The notes beneath the pieces are model-generated. The model saw only the letters and a list, made by a program, of their open reading frames with translations. It was not told where the DNA came from and ran no database searches. From Parageobacillus caldoxylosilyticus NBRC 107762 (lineage in GTDB: Bacteria > Bacillota > Bacilli > Bacillales > Anoxybacillaceae), in contig NZ_BAWO01000016.1 in the NCBI RefSeq assembly GCF_000632715.1, forward strand, positions 1-64,000: DNA of 64,000 bases. The letters are read 5' to 3'. Position 1 is the first letter of the stretch, and each line of letters opens with the position of its first letter. The translations under genes were made by a program, and so were the position numbers. This document shows positions 1-9,863 of this stretch, in pieces.

Positions 1-3000
1 TTTTTTGCGCGCCGCTATAGTCGCCCCTATTTAATCGTTTTTTCGCCTCGGCGAGCTGCGAGCTTGCTTTCATTAATTGTTTTTCTGTTATCATATCGGT
101 AAATAACATCATATCGCTTTTCAAAATAGCATTGTCTAATTGTTTGATTGTCGTTTCTAAAAGCTGTTTCGCCTGAGGTTGGGCGCTTTGTTTATATTTC
201 TCCATTAATTGGGAAATCGTCTCTAAATTACGCATGATGTCGCGTTTTATATGTTTAAAGTCAATCGCCGCTTGCGCCATTTTTTTCGTAACGGTTTGTA
301 CAATGACATCTTTTGTTTGCAATTGCAAGCTTGTTTGCCATTCGGAATCGAAAAGGTTGTCTAAGCTAGTGGATGGATCGGCTTCTTCGTTGAGTGCCGG
401 AGGCAATGAGGCTTCGATCTCTGTCAATGTTTCCAGCATCGTTTGTCTTGCAGCAAGTTCTCTTCCGTTTTCTTGCAGCTGCAATGCTTTCGCGAAAGAG
501 TCCGTTAGTTTTTTCCCAAGCTCTGGTTCTTTGTTTAATCGCGGCATCGTTTCCGTTTTAATAAAGTCGAACGCTTTTTCTAAGTTTGCTTCACGCTGAA
601 GTGTTTTGATGGCTTTGCGAACAGCATCATATACATGTTGGTTTAATAGTTCTTTTTCATTGGTTATATCTTTCATCTGTTCGCTTTCCAAATTTGTAAG
701 ACTAGTAAGGAGCTGTTCGCGGCCGCTTTTATCCAATTTTGCCGCTTCAAACATTGCTTTGGTCAGCTGCGCTACGATGTTCTTATCCGGAAAACGATGA
801 AGCTGCTGGCGTATTTCCCGAATCGCCGCTTCAATGGTCTCCGCCTTGGCAATTGTTTGTTTTATTTGTTGAATCGTTTCAAGTAGATCAGCATGCGGCT
901 TTTGTTCTTTTGCTGCCGCAGCTTTTTCTATTTGTTCAAGTGTGCGAATGAGATGGTTTTTCGCGAATGTTTCCCGGCCGATTTGTTGTAACATCAAAGC
1001 GTCTTTGATGGCTTTTTCCATTTTTTGCTGTATTTCCACAGGCACATGGTCGTTATGAACAAGCTGCGCGCGAACCTGTGCCAGCGCCTTCGTCAAATCG
1101 GCTTCCTTCATGACCTGACTGCGCACGTCTTTCACTAACTCTGCAAGATTTTGGGACCGTTGAGTGTTCACTCCATTGGCATGCAGTGCTTCCTCTTCTG
1201 CCTGCGTTAACGCCTGAACTAAACGAACACGGGCTTCCCCTTCGCGGCCTTGTTGCTGAAGTTGAACGACTTCTCGTAACGCTCGGTCGACTTTCTTCGC
1301 GATTTCTTGATCCATCTCCGGCGCATCCACGATGTGTTGACGAACGTGTTCCACTGCTTTGGTCAGTCTCGGTTCGCTTGTTACCTGTTCACTCACTTGT
1401 TTCACTTGGTTCGCCACATCGCGCATAAGCGGATTCTCTTGCTCAACAGATTGTTCTAACTCCGCTAGCGCTTGAACAACTTGACGGCGCGCCATTGCTT
1501 CTTGCCCGTTTGCTTTCAGCACCTGCGCTTCTTCAAGAACTTGGTCGACTTTTTGTCGTACTTCCTCCGGCACGTTGTCGTTATGAACAAGTTGCGTGCG
1601 GACCTGTACCAATGCTTTCGTTAAATCTGCTTCTTTCATTACCTGGCTGCGTACGTCTTTCACTAGCTCTACAAGATTTTGAGATGACTGAGGTTTCGCT
1701 TCATTGGCACGCAATGCTTCTTCCGCCTGTGTTAACACCTGCATTAAACGAAGACGGGCTTCGCCTTCACGGCCTATTTGCTGAAGTTGTACCACTTCGC
1801 GCAGCGCTTGATTCACCTTCTCTGCTACTTCCCGATCCATTTCCGGTGCATCCACGATGTGTTGGCGAACGTGCTCCACTGCTTTGGTGAGATTCGGTTC
1901 GCTTGTTACTTGTCGTTTTACTTGGTTCATAACATCGCGCACGTTCGGTTTCTCTTGCCCAACAGATTGTTCCATCTCCGTTAATGCTTGAACAACTTGG
2001 CGGCGTGCCATTGATTCTTGGCTGTTTGCTTTCAGCACCTGTGCTTCTTTAAGGACTTGGTCGACTTTTTGTCGTACTTCCTCCGGCACGTTGTCGTTAT
2101 GAACGAGTTGCGTGCGGACCTGTGCCAACGCCTTCGTCAAATCGGCTTCCTTTATTACTTGACTGCGTACGTCTTTTACCAGTTCTATCAGATTCGCAGA
2201 CGGTTGGGGTTTCGCTTCATTGGCACGTAATGTCTCCTCTGCCTGCGTTAACGCCTGGACTAAACGAACACGGGCTTCCCCTTCTCGGCCTTGCTGCTGA
2301 AGTTGAACGACTTCTCGTAACGCTCGGTCGACTTTCTTTGCGATTTCTTGATCCATCTCTGGTGCATCCACGATGTGTTGGCGAACCTGTTCCACTGCTT
2401 TGGTCAGGTTCGGTTCACGCAATGCTTGTTCACGTACTTGCTTCACTTGATTTGCCGGCTCTTGTGTGCGCAATTCTTGTTCGGCTTGCGTTAATGCTTG
2501 AACCAAACGAACACGCGCTTCCCCTTCTCGGCCTTGCTGCTGAAGTTGAACGACTTCCCGCAACGCTCGGTCAACTTTCTTCGCGATTTCTTGATCCATC
2601 TCCGGCGCGTCTACGATATGTTGACGAACCTGTTCCACTGCTTTGATCAGGTTCGGCTCACGCAATGCTTGTTCACTCACTTGTTTCACTTGATTCGCCA
2701 CATCGCGCACGCTCGGGTTCTCTTGCCCAACAGATTGTTCTAGCTCTGTTAATGTTTGAACAACTTGGCGGCGCGCCATTGCTTCTTGGCCGTTTGCTTT
2801 AAGCATCTGCGCTTCTTTAAGAACTTGGTCGACTTTTTGTTGCACTTCCTCCGGCATGTTTTCGTTATGAACGAGCTGCGTGCGGACCTGTACCAATGCT
2901 TTCGTTAAATCGGATTCTTTCATGACCTGACTACTCACATCTTTTACGAGTTCTGCAAGATGTTGAGACGGCTGGGCCTTCGCTTCGTTTGTGCGCAATA

Positions 3001-4447
3001 CCTGTCCAACTTGATTCATTCGCTGCTTCGCCATTTCTAACGATCTTTCCGTTTGGCCAGCTTGTTTGCTTGCAAGCTCGTTTTCAATTTGCGCGAATGC
3101 TTGAATAAGACGGTCTTTCCCAGCTTTTTGAGTGCTGGACAAGCGCTCCATGAATGTTTCGATTTCTGCCGCCGTTTTCTCATCTACATGACTAATAATT
3201 TCCGTTTTTAATCGTTGAATCGCTTCCGGCAAATTATTGGTATTCCGAATGATTTCTTTTGCTTTTCGCAGCGCCTTTACCGTTTGTTCAGCTCCATCAT
3301 GAACTTGCATTTCTGGTGTTTTTGAGTTGGCTGCTATTTCATCCTCCAATTGTGTCAATGCCTGCACTAGCTTTGCTTTGGCAGAAAGAGGATGTCCTAT
3401 TTGCCGCAATCTCTCTACTTCCTGGAGACTTGCAGCTATTTTTTCTTGAACATCATGAGAAATGTTTTTGTTATCCACCATCTTTTCTTTTACAAGCGCA
3501 ATCGCTTTGTCCACTAACGGCTCACGTTGCACATGCTCACGTAGTGTTTGCACTTGCTCCGCTAGGTCATACTCACTCATTCCGCGTTGAACATGCTCTC
3601 CTTGGAAAACAGATTGTTCTAATAACACTAATGTTTGCACGATTTTACTGCGGGCAAATGATTCTTGACCTTTTTCATGGAAAACGACCGCTTCACGCAC
3701 CGCTCTATTTAAGACTTCCGATACATCTGTTTCTGCCGTTTTGGCTAATTCGGCAACGCGTTCAATGACTTTGGCAAAATTCGGCTCGCGTTGAATTTCT
3801 TTACGAACATTTGCAATTACTTCTTTTGTAACACGGCCATTGTTTTCCATTTCTTGTTTGGTAAATGTAAAGCTTGCATCCAGTTGTTTCGCAATAGACG
3901 TTAACACTTCACCCAGAGGCTTTCCATGCAGCGCCTCATGAACCGCTGTTATCTGCGCGTTCGTTATTTCTAATTTTTTATTTACTAAAGCATGAATCGT
4001 ATCTAGTTTTTGCTCGTCCGTACCCGTGGCTTCAGCGAAAAATGTTTTTAATACGGAAACCGTTTCTTTCGTTAGCGGCATTTCTTTCGAGAGCAGCAAT
4101 TGGGCCGCTTGTTTTAACTCGGCGGGCACATTTTCCCCTGCGCCGAGTTGGGTTAAAAGCGTTGTGATATCATTCGTTTGCGGCTTTGCTGCGGGTTGAG
4201 GCCGGGGGACTATTTTTACTACAGGAACATCGCCTTGTTGGGTTGTTACCTCTATCACCACACGTCCTTCTTGAGGCAATTCCCCTTCTACTTGAACACG
4301 AACATCCGTTCCTTTTATATTCACTATCGCTTCATTAGCACTCATTTTTTCTTTTATCGTTGCCTCATATGTTTCGCCATTTTTTAATATGATCGGTTGT
4401 TCATACGCGAAAGCTGCCTGTCTTGCTAGGGAATTTCGAATTTCCAT
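1..4447 (-). CDS. Very large helical repeat protein, 3' end outside window
   Basis: An open frame of 1482 codons begins with ATG at 4447 (MEIRNSLARQ...) and reaches the left edge without a stop. The first ~80 residues look like a small beta-rich domain, followed by a Pro/Gln/Lys linker. The rest is predicted almost wholly helical, charged and Gln/Glu/Lys-rich, with long imperfect repeats in the middle (see the repeat entry). No signal peptide or membrane segment is visible, so it is probably cytoplasmic or exported by a non-Sec route. It starts 72 bp downstream of comFC. In B. subtilis the flagellar genes yvyF-flgM-flgK-flgL follow comFC, so a flagellum-related role is conceivable; the N-terminal domain vaguely recalls FliK/YlqG-type hook-length proteins. 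That is inference only and I do not recognise the family. Confidence 0.85.
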   Translation of the reverse strand, partial: MEIRNSLARQAAFAYEQPIILKNGETYEATIKEKMSANEAIVNIKGTDVRVQVEGELPQEGRVVIEVTTQQGDVPVVKIVPRPQPAAKPQTNDITTLLTQLGAGENVPAELKQAAQLLLSKEMPLTKETVSVLKTFFAEATGTDEQKLDTIHALVNKKLEITNAQITAVHEALHGKPLGEVLTSIAKQLDASFTFTKQEMENNGRVTKEVIANVRKEIQREPNFAKVIERVAELAKTAETDVSEVLNRAVREAVVFHEKGQESFARSKIVQTLVLLEQSVFQGEHVQRGMSEYDLAEQVQTLREHVQREPLVDKAIALVKEKMVDNKNISHDVQEKIAASLQEVERLRQIGHPLSAKAKLVQALTQLEDEIAANSKTPEMQVHDGAEQTVKALRKAKEIIRNTNNLPEAIQRLKTEIISHVDEKTAAEIETFMERLSSTQKAGKDRLIQAFAQIENELASKQAGQTERSLEMAKQRMNQVGQVLRTNEAKAQPSQHLAELVKDVSSQVMKESDLTKALVQVRTQLVHNENMPEEVQQKVDQVLKEAQMLKANGQEAMARRQVVQTLTELEQSVGQENPSVRDVANQVKQVSEQALREPNLIKAVEQVRQHIVDAPEMDQEIAKKVDRALREVVQLQQQGREGEARVRLVQALTQAEQELRTQEPANQVKQVREQALREPNLTKAVEQVRQHIVDAPEMDQEIAKKVDRALREVVQLQQQGREGEARVRLVQALTQAEETLRANEAKPQPSANLIELVKDVRSQVIKEADLTKALAQVRTQLVHNDNVPEEVRQKVDQVLKEAQVLKANSQESMARRQVVQALTEMEQSVGQEKPNVRDVMNQVKRQVTSEPNLTKAVEHVRQHIVDAPEMDREVAEKVNQALREVVQLQQIGREGEARLRLMQVLTQAEEALRANEAKPQSSQNLVELVKDVRSQVMKEADLTKALVQVRTQLVHNDNVPEEVRQKVDQVLEEAQVLKANGQEAMARRQVVQALAELEQSVEQENPLMRDVANQVKQVSEQVTSEPRLTKAVEHVRQHIVDAPEMDQEIAKKVDRALREVVQLQQQGREGEARVRLVQALTQAEEEALHANGVNTQRSQNLAELVKDVRSQVMKEADLTKALAQVRAQLVHNDHVPVEIQQKMEKAIKDALMLQQIGRETFAKNHLIRTLEQIEKAAAAKEQKPHADLLETIQQIKQTIAKAETIEAAIREIRQQLHRFPDKNIVAQLTKAMFEAAKLDKSGREQLLTSLTNLESEQMKDITNEKELLNQHVYDAVRKAIKTLQREANLEKAFDFIKTETMPRLNKEPELGKKLTDSFAKALQLQENGRELAARQTMLETLTEIEASLPPALNEEADPSTSLDNLFDSEWQTSLQLQTKDVIVQTVTKKMAQAAIDFKHIKRDIMRNLETISQLMEKYKQSAQPQAKQLLETTIKQLDNAILKSDMMLFTDMITEKQLMKASSQLAEAKKRLNRGDYSGAQK
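1045..2985 (-). repeat. Internal tandem repeats of about 516-523 bp in the giant gene
   Basis: Two alternating helical half-units recur. Type A contains REVVQLQQQGREGEAR (antisense copies near 1251, 1768, 2283 and 2524). Type B contains KANGQEAMARRQVVQTL (near 1480, 2010 and 2790). The A copies are spaced about 517, 515 and 241 bp, so the full AB unit is about 172 residues and one A copy is an extra tandem duplicate. Copies are very alike at DNA level, which points to recent duplication or gene conversion. The similarity also keeps spurious plus-strand open frames in phase here. Confidence 0.8.
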
Positions 4448-4519
4448 CACTATCACTCTCCGCTCGACATGTCCTTACTTTTAATATCGGCACATCTCCA
4501 GCGGATGTTTACTGACTAG

Positions 4520-5227
4520 TCATGACCGAATGAGGGTGAAGGAGGAGATGTCTGTCGCTCCGGCTTGACGCAACACTTTCGCCGCATGCCTTAACGTCGT
4601 CCCTGTCGTATAAATATCATCGATTAACACGATACGCTTCCCTTGTAAAGACGTTTTTCCCGAAAACTGAAAAACGTTTTCTGTCCGCAGCCGCTCACGG
4701 CGCGATTTTTTGGACTGTTTTTCAAGGTGATGGCGTGTGAGGATATCGTGGATGGGGAGAGCGAGTAGCTCGGCAAGCGCCTTGGCCTGGTTAAAGCCGC
4801 GTTCGTACAGCCTCTCGGCGCTGAGAGGAATCGGAACGATCAGAAAGGTATGGTCAAAATGACGATAAAATTCACGGCAAAACTCTTCTTGAAACGCTTG
4901 GACAATCGCGTAGTCGCCGCGGAATTTCCAAAGCGCAACCACTTCTTTCATCCATTCATTGTACATATATACCGACCGATTTTTCGTTAATACATCTTTC
5001 CACTCATCGTCCTCTTGCCAACGAACACAATCCGCGCATAATCGTCCCTGACGATGCGATGGTTCAAGGCCAGCAAACGGACGGCCGCAAATATCGCAAA
5101 TTTCTCCGTTCATTCTCATAAACGCATGGCGGCATTTCGAACAAAGACAATCCACTTTTTCTATTGTCAGCAAATGCCGCCAACTCATCATCGGATTATA
5201 CGGCGTATGGCAAATCAAGCAATTCAT
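4520..5227 (-). CDS. comFC: ComFC, late competence phosphoribosyltransferase-like protein
   Basis: The 235-residue product has the ComFC/GntX layout. An N-terminal zinc-finger region with CxxC pairs at residues 3-6, 30-33, 43-46 and 65-68 is followed by a phosphoribosyltransferase fold with the PRPP loop RIVLIDDIYTTGTT near residue 200. ComFC is needed for transformation, probably handling incoming single-stranded DNA with ComFA at the inner face of the membrane. Its start codon overlaps the end of comFA by 4 bp, so the two are translationally coupled. B. subtilis carries comFB between comFA and comFC; here it is absent. The length is normal for the family. Confidence 0.95.
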   Translation of the reverse strand: MNCLICHTPYNPMMSWRHLLTIEKVDCLCSKCRHAFMRMNGEICDICGRPFAGLEPSHRQGRLCADCVRWQEDDEWKDVLTKNRSVYMYNEWMKEVVALWKFRGDYAIVQAFQEEFCREFYRHFDHTFLIVPIPLSAERLYERGFNQAKALAELLALPIHDILTRHHLEKQSKKSRRERLRTENVFQFSGKTSLQGKRIVLIDDIYTTGTTLRHAAKVLRQAGATDISSFTLIRS

Positions 5228-6723
5228 TGCGTTTTCAGCAGCCCCCTTTCCGCCGCCTCCTTATTCATTCTCTCCATCTGCCGTTTTGCCGCGATCATTT
5301 GCCGCGTTTTTCCGTAATGGAAAAAACGGATGTCACCGCTTGGATATTGGGCGCTTCGGCCGACGCGGCCGGCGATTTGCACGAGCGCGCTTTCTGTAAA
5401 AATGTCGTCTTCGGCGCCAAGCACGGCGACATCGATGTTTGGAACGGTCACGCCGCGTTCCAAAATCGTCGTAGTGACAAGAAGCGGAATGCGTCCGTCG
5501 CGAAACGCCTGCACTTTCTCGGCGCGCTGCGGATCTTCCGCGTGAACGCCTTCGATCCGCTGATCTAATTGCTTGAGGATGCATACGACTTGCTCGAGCA
5601 CATCAATATGGGGGACAAATAAAAACGCTTGTTTTGCCGTTTTGATGCGGGATTGGACCCAGGCGAGGACATTGCGGGGAAGACGTCTATGCTTTAACTG
5701 CCTGCGCCAGTTGCTGCACCATTCGAAAGATGGAACAGGAAGGGGAAAACCGTGGTAGCGGGCGGGAATGGTGACCGCTTTTCGTTTGCCGCGCTTGATT
5801 TCCTTCTGCCAGGCTGGATGGGGAGTTGCGGTTAAATAAATCAGACTCGATGCCTCTTTGCGCGCTTTGGCGGCGGCATATTCCAGCATCGGCTCGACCG
5901 AATACGGGAAGGCGTCGACTTCGTCAATCACCATCACATCAAAAGCGCGGGAAAACCGTAAAAGCTGATGGGTGGTGGAAAGGACAAGCGGGGCGAATTT
6001 GCCGCGGTCGTCGCTGCCGCCGTACAAGGCGATCAATGGGACGCTGGGAAATGCTTGTTGCAAACGAGGGAAAAGCTCGCGCACAACGTCGGTTCTTGGT
6101 GTGGCGATGCATACGCGCTTTCCCATTTCCAGCGCCCGCGCGATACCCGGAAACAATACCTCCGTTTTGCCGGCGCCGCACACCGCCCATACGAGCAATT
6201 CGCCATTGTGCACGACCGCGTCCTCCACCGCATCGGCGGCCCGCTGTTGGCCTTGGGATAACGTTCCGTTCCAGGAGAGCGGGGAAAGATAGCGGTCCTG
6301 AGGGAAAGAAAAGCGGGATACGACGAGCGGGGTGCATGTGCTGACGCGCCCCATCATGATGCATTTGCGGCAATACGTACAAACCGTTTGGCAGCGGGCG
6401 CAAGGAAACGATGCAAAAAAATGATGCTCCTCGTTTCCGCACCTCATGCAGCGCCATCCATGCTTTGTTTTCATCATCCCTTTTTCGTAAGAAAGATAGC
6501 CGTGTTCGTAGTGCGCTTGAATGAGATCGAGAGGAAATGGAAGTTCCTCAAGGAGAAGCTGTTTTCCTTCAAGAAAAGAAAGGAGTTCTGGGGAGTAAGG
6601 AAACTCGGGGTGCATCGGGATAGAAGGCATGGAATCGATATGGCTAATCGGTTTAGCAGCTGGATCATTGGCTTTTGCCAATACTTCTGGGATCAATCTT
6701 CCTTCACTCACGATAAAACGCAT
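5224..6723 (-). CDS. comFA: ComFA, DNA-uptake helicase/translocase
   Basis: This 499-residue superfamily 2 helicase is thought to power entry of transforming single-stranded DNA through the ComEC channel. An N-terminal four-cysteine zinc motif (CMRCG ... CARCQTVCTYCRKC, about residues 95-125) precedes Walker A GAGKTEV (about 185), the DEVD Walker B box in VIDEVDAF (about 270), motif III TATPH (about 300) and the C-terminal helicase motifs ending QIAGRVGRS. All hallmark residues are present. It begins 68 bp after degV, is coupled to comFC, and may be co-transcribed with or attenuated from degV through the hairpin at 6751-6783. Confidence 0.97.
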   Translation of the reverse strand: MRFIVSEGRLIPEVLAKANDPAAKPISHIDSMPSIPMHPEFPYSPELLSFLEGKQLLLEELPFPLDLIQAHYEHGYLSYEKGMMKTKHGWRCMRCGNEEHHFFASFPCARCQTVCTYCRKCIMMGRVSTCTPLVVSRFSFPQDRYLSPLSWNGTLSQGQQRAADAVEDAVVHNGELLVWAVCGAGKTEVLFPGIARALEMGKRVCIATPRTDVVRELFPRLQQAFPSVPLIALYGGSDDRGKFAPLVLSTTHQLLRFSRAFDVMVIDEVDAFPYSVEPMLEYAAAKARKEASSLIYLTATPHPAWQKEIKRGKRKAVTIPARYHGFPLPVPSFEWCSNWRRQLKHRRLPRNVLAWVQSRIKTAKQAFLFVPHIDVLEQVVCILKQLDQRIEGVHAEDPQRAEKVQAFRDGRIPLLVTTTILERGVTVPNIDVAVLGAEDDIFTESALVQIAGRVGRSAQYPSGDIRFFHYGKTRQMIAAKRQMERMNKEAAERGLLKTQ

Positions 6724-6750
6724 ACGTTCCCTCCATTTTCAGATGGTCCA

Positions 6751-6783
6751 TCCCTATGCCGCATAAGGCTTGCGGCATAGGGA
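6751..6783 (-). terminator. Inverted repeat between degV and comFA
   Basis: A perfect 13-bp stem (tccctatgccgca / tgcggcataggga) with a 7-nt loop lies 9 nt beyond the degV stop. On the minus strand it is not followed by a run of T, so it may be a weak terminator, an mRNA 3'-end stabiliser, or an attenuator limiting readthrough into comFA. Confidence 0.55.
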
Positions 6784-6791
6784 AAGCAACA

Positions 6792-7637
6792 CTATGGCTG
6801 ATACCATGTTAGTCCTAACGCGCCTTCGCCAAGATGGGTGCCGATGACAGGGCCGAAGTAGCTGATCATAAAATCGACATGCGGATACTGGCTTGCCAGC
6901 TCTTGTTTCCACTGTTTGGCATCATCAGGGCGGTTGGCGTGAATAATCGCCGCTTTGAGCGGCACTCCTTTGGCAGCGTCTTCGGCAAACAATTCTTCAA
7001 TGCGTTTTACTGCTTTTTTGCGCGTGCGAATTTTTTCAAGCGGAACAATCACTTTGTTTTCAAAGCAAAGCAGCGGCTTAATTTGCAAAAGCCCGCCGAT
7101 AAACGCCTGCGCTCCCGTCAGCCTGCCGCCGCGCTGCAAATGCGATAAATCGTCCACCATAAAGTAAGCGCGCAGCGTTTTTTTCATTTCATCCATTCGT
7201 GCGATGATCTCTTCCGGCGTCTTCCCATCAAGCGCCATTTTCGCCGCTTCGATCGTGTAAAAACCTTGGGCCATGCAGCTGATTTCCGAATCGTACGCAT
7301 ACACCTTCAGGCCATCGACCATATTCGCCGCCGTCAGCGCTCCTTGATACGTGCCGCTAATGCCGCTTGAGAGATGGATGCTTACGACCGCGTCGTAGCC
7401 TTCATCACGGAGTGATGTAAATAATTCGACAAACTCGCCAACCGGGGGCTGGGACGTGGTCGGCAGCTCTTTTTGTTGCCTCACTTCTTCATAAAACTGC
7501 TCGGCCGTAATATCGATTTCCTCGCGGTACGTCTCTGCGCCAAACGTAACGCTGAGCGGAATCATATGAATCTTGTACCTATCTCGTACTTCTTTCGGAA
7601 TATAAGCCGTGCTATCGGTGACAACAGCAGTTTTCAT
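6792..7637 (-). CDS. degV: DegV family fatty-acid-binding protein
   Basis: The 281-residue protein starts MKTAVVTDSTAYIPKE and carries the DegV-family signatures TTSQPPVGEF (about 60) and IHLSSGISGTYQGA (about 87). DegV (FakB-like) proteins are cytosolic and bind a single fatty acid molecule for presentation to a fatty-acid kinase. The gene follows degU in the same direction, as yviA does in B. subtilis. The 153-bp gap to degU contains no obvious terminator, so partial co-transcription is possible. Family assignment is firm; the precise lipid partner is not known from sequence. Confidence 0.93.
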   Translation of the reverse strand: MKTAVVTDSTAYIPKEVRDRYKIHMIPLSVTFGAETYREEIDITAEQFYEEVRQQKELPTTSQPPVGEFVELFTSLRDEGYDAVVSIHLSSGISGTYQGALTAANMVDGLKVYAYDSEISCMAQGFYTIEAAKMALDGKTPEEIIARMDEMKKTLRAYFMVDDLSHLQRGGRLTGAQAFIGGLLQIKPLLCFENKVIVPLEKIRTRKKAVKRIEELFAEDAAKGVPLKAAIIHANRPDDAKQWKQELASQYPHVDFMISYFGPVIGTHLGEGALGLTWYQP

Positions 7638-7790
7638 TCGTTCCTACCTTCCTCGCCTATATAGTCTTTAATACCTATTATAGCGAAAAATGGAACGAAT
7701 TTCATTAATTGTTTGGCAACAAATACGAGGCCATCTTTGCCGAATGCTTACCAAATCCGACAGGCGCCGACAATGCCAAGAATGAATGTA

Positions 7791-8468
7791 TCAGCGCACT
7801 TCGACCCATCCGTTTTTAATCGCTACGACAACCGCTTGTGTACGATCGTTGACATTTAGTTTTTGCAAAATATTGCTTACATGATTTTTCACCGTTTTTT
7901 CGCTGATGTACAGCGCTTCGCCAATTCCACGGTTACTTTTTCCATCCGCTAGCAGCTGCAATACCTCGCATTCGCGGCGAGTTAACAGATGGAGCGGCCG
8001 GCGCACTTCCTGTTTTCTGATTTTGCTTTCGTCTTTGCCCGAGGCCAAACGCCGGTATTCGCGAATTAAATTATGGGCCACTTTCGGATGCAAGTACGAC
8101 CCGCCTTCTGCGACGACTTTTACCGCTTCAATTAATGTATCGGCGTCCATCTCTTTTAATAAATAGCCTGTCGCCCCTGTTTGCAGCGCGCGCATCACAT
8201 AATTTTCATCATCATGAATGGAAAGCACGACAACTTTCGTCTCAGGATACGTTTCCACCAACTGTTTCGTCGCCTCGACCCCGTTTATATTTGGCATGTT
8301 AATATCCATCAAAACGATGTCTGGACGATATTGTTCGACAATGGAAAGCACTTCACTGCCATCCGCGCCATCGGCGACGACTTCAAATTCTTCCTCAAAT
8401 TCTAAAATGCGTTTAATCCCTTCCCGAAATAGTTGATGATCATCAATGATTGCAATGCGAGTTTTCAT
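7791..8468 (-). CDS. degU: DegU response regulator
   Basis: The 225-residue NarL/LuxR-type regulator has a receiver domain (phospho-acceptor Asp in [10 protein letters not shown] near residue 55, conserved Lys near 108) and a C-terminal helix-turn-helix ([15 protein letters not shown] ... [17 protein letters not shown]). DegU with DegS controls exoprotease, competence, motility and biofilm genes in Bacillus. The start codon lies inside the 3' end of degS (26-bp overlap), so the pair is one operon. The many secreted proteases and autolysins in this window are plausible DegU targets, though no binding site was established. Confidence 0.97.
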   Translation of the reverse strand: MKTRIAIIDDHQLFREGIKRILEFEEEFEVVADGADGSEVLSIVEQYRPDIVLMDINMPNINGVEATKQLVETYPETKVVVLSIHDDENYVMRALQTGATGYLLKEMDADTLIEAVKVVAEGGSYLHPKVAHNLIREYRRLASGKDESKIRKQEVRRPLHLLTRRECEVLQLLADGKSNRGIGEALYISEKTVKNHVSNILQKLNVNDRTQAVVVAIKNGWVEVR

Positions 8469-9645
8469 TTATGCCTCTCCTCCCTTTTTCATCCTGCATT
8501 GGAATGTTCAGTGGAATGCGAATAAACACCGCCGTACCGAATCCCACTTTGGAACGAATCGTTAACGTTCCTTCCAGCAATTCGACTCGTTCTTTCATGC
8601 CGATCAGCCCAAAGGCATTTTCTTTTTTGACAGTGGTGTCAAATCCTTTGCCGTTATCTTTTACCATCACAAGCAGCTGATCGCTATTGATCTCCATCTT
8701 TACTTCAATGTGCGTCGCTTCCGCGTGTTTAAGGGCATTTTGTACTGATTCTTGAACGAGTCGAAACACGGCTGCTTCCATACGGGACGGCAGTCTCATT
8801 TCTTCGCCGACGTGCACAAAGGAGACGGTAACCCCTTTACTATAGTCTTCGATAGTTTGTAGGTATTTTTTAAGTGTAGGCACTAAACCTAAATCGTCAA
8901 GAGCCATTGGTCTTAAATCATAAATAATCCTGCGCACTTCGGAAAGGGCGGAACGAACCATTTTTTTGAAATCGCGGATTTCGGCAATCGCTGCATCAAT
9001 GCCGCGGTCTTTTAATACTTTCTCTAGCAGGTCGGAACGAATCATGACATGGGCCAGCGTTTGTGCGGGACCATCATGAATCTCGCGCGACAATCGTTTT
9101 CGCTCCTCTTCTTGCGCTTCAATAATTTTAAGACCAAACTCTTGCTTTTGTTTCGCTCCTTCAATAAATTCTCCAACTTGGCGGAAATCGCTGTCTAAGT
9201 AATGAAGCACAACGGTAATTTGCCCGACTAAATGCTCCGCGCGTTCAATGATCTCTTTCAATCCGGCTAAGCGCCGCTCAAGCTCATCGCGCCGCAGCCG
9301 CAGCTGTTTTTCCCGTTCGCGAACCATCGCCAATTCCATGTGCAATGCATGCGCCTTTTCGTATGCCTCGCGAATCTGTTCTTCGGAATGGGAGGAAAAA
9401 TTTTGGCTCACTTCGGAAAGGTGGCGGCGGGAAAGGCGCGCTTTTACTTCAAGCTCGTCCGCTTCATCAATCGTCTGCTTCGTCAGCCGTTTAATTTCGA
9501 TAAGCTCCTGCAGCAGCCGTTCGTGTTCCTGACGCGATTGTTCGCCAATTTGGAAAATTTCATTCTTGCTATGTTGAACCGTGTTGATCATTTTTTCGAC
9601 AATTTGATCCAATTGTTTTGTATCGAAAAGTTTGTCTGCAGACAT
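8443..9645 (-). CDS. degS: DegS sensor histidine kinase
   Basis: The 400-residue cytoplasmic kinase has a long N-terminal coiled-coil sensor region (residues ~1-175), the HisKA_3 phospho-acceptor motif [15 protein letters not shown] (His near 190) and a HATPase_c domain ([28 protein letters not shown]). No membrane segment is present, as expected for DegS. The start ATG at 9645 has a GGGGGA ribosome-binding site. Divergent yvyE lies about 220 bp upstream, so both promoters sit in that gap. Confidence 0.97.
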   Translation of the reverse strand: MSADKLFDTKQLDQIVEKMINTVQHSKNEIFQIGEQSRQEHERLLQELIEIKRLTKQTIDEADELEVKARLSRRHLSEVSQNFSSHSEEQIREAYEKAHALHMELAMVREREKQLRLRRDELERRLAGLKEIIERAEHLVGQITVVLHYLDSDFRQVGEFIEGAKQKQEFGLKIIEAQEEERKRLSREIHDGPAQTLAHVMIRSDLLEKVLKDRGIDAAIAEIRDFKKMVRSALSEVRRIIYDLRPMALDDLGLVPTLKKYLQTIEDYSKGVTVSFVHVGEEMRLPSRMEAAVFRLVQESVQNALKHAEATHIEVKMEINSDQLLVMVKDNGKGFDTTVKKENAFGLIGMKERVELLEGTLTIRSKVGFGTAVFIRIPLNIPMQDEKGRRGINENSHCNH

Positions 9646-9714
9646 GCCAAATCCCCCGTAAACGCCTAGTTCTGTCGCTGCCAGGTTTTATATACCAGCG
9701 CCAAAAAAATTTAT

Positions 9715-9743
9715 TTGAAGGAAAAATGTTGTCGATTTATAAT
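9715..9743 (+). promoter_or_regulatory. SigA-type promoter for yvyE
   Basis: A TTGAAG -35 box (9715-9720) and a perfect TATAAT -10 box (9738-9743) are separated by 17 bp, about 120 bp upstream of yvyE in the degS-yvyE divergent gap. Confidence 0.6.
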
Positions 9744-9863
9744 AAGAAAAGCATCTACTTTATCAATCTATTTAAAATTAGTATAACATGTTTTTGTTAG
9801 AAATTAGGCAAACTTTTATCGAAAATTACAGCTCTTTTCTCTTCCAGCGAGGTGATTTTTGTT

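Noticed and set aside
1186-3768. Long plus-strand frames with Leu/Pro-rich products
   Set aside because: They are antisense shadows of the repeated giant gene; the repeats keep them open, and none has a ribosome-binding site or known domain.
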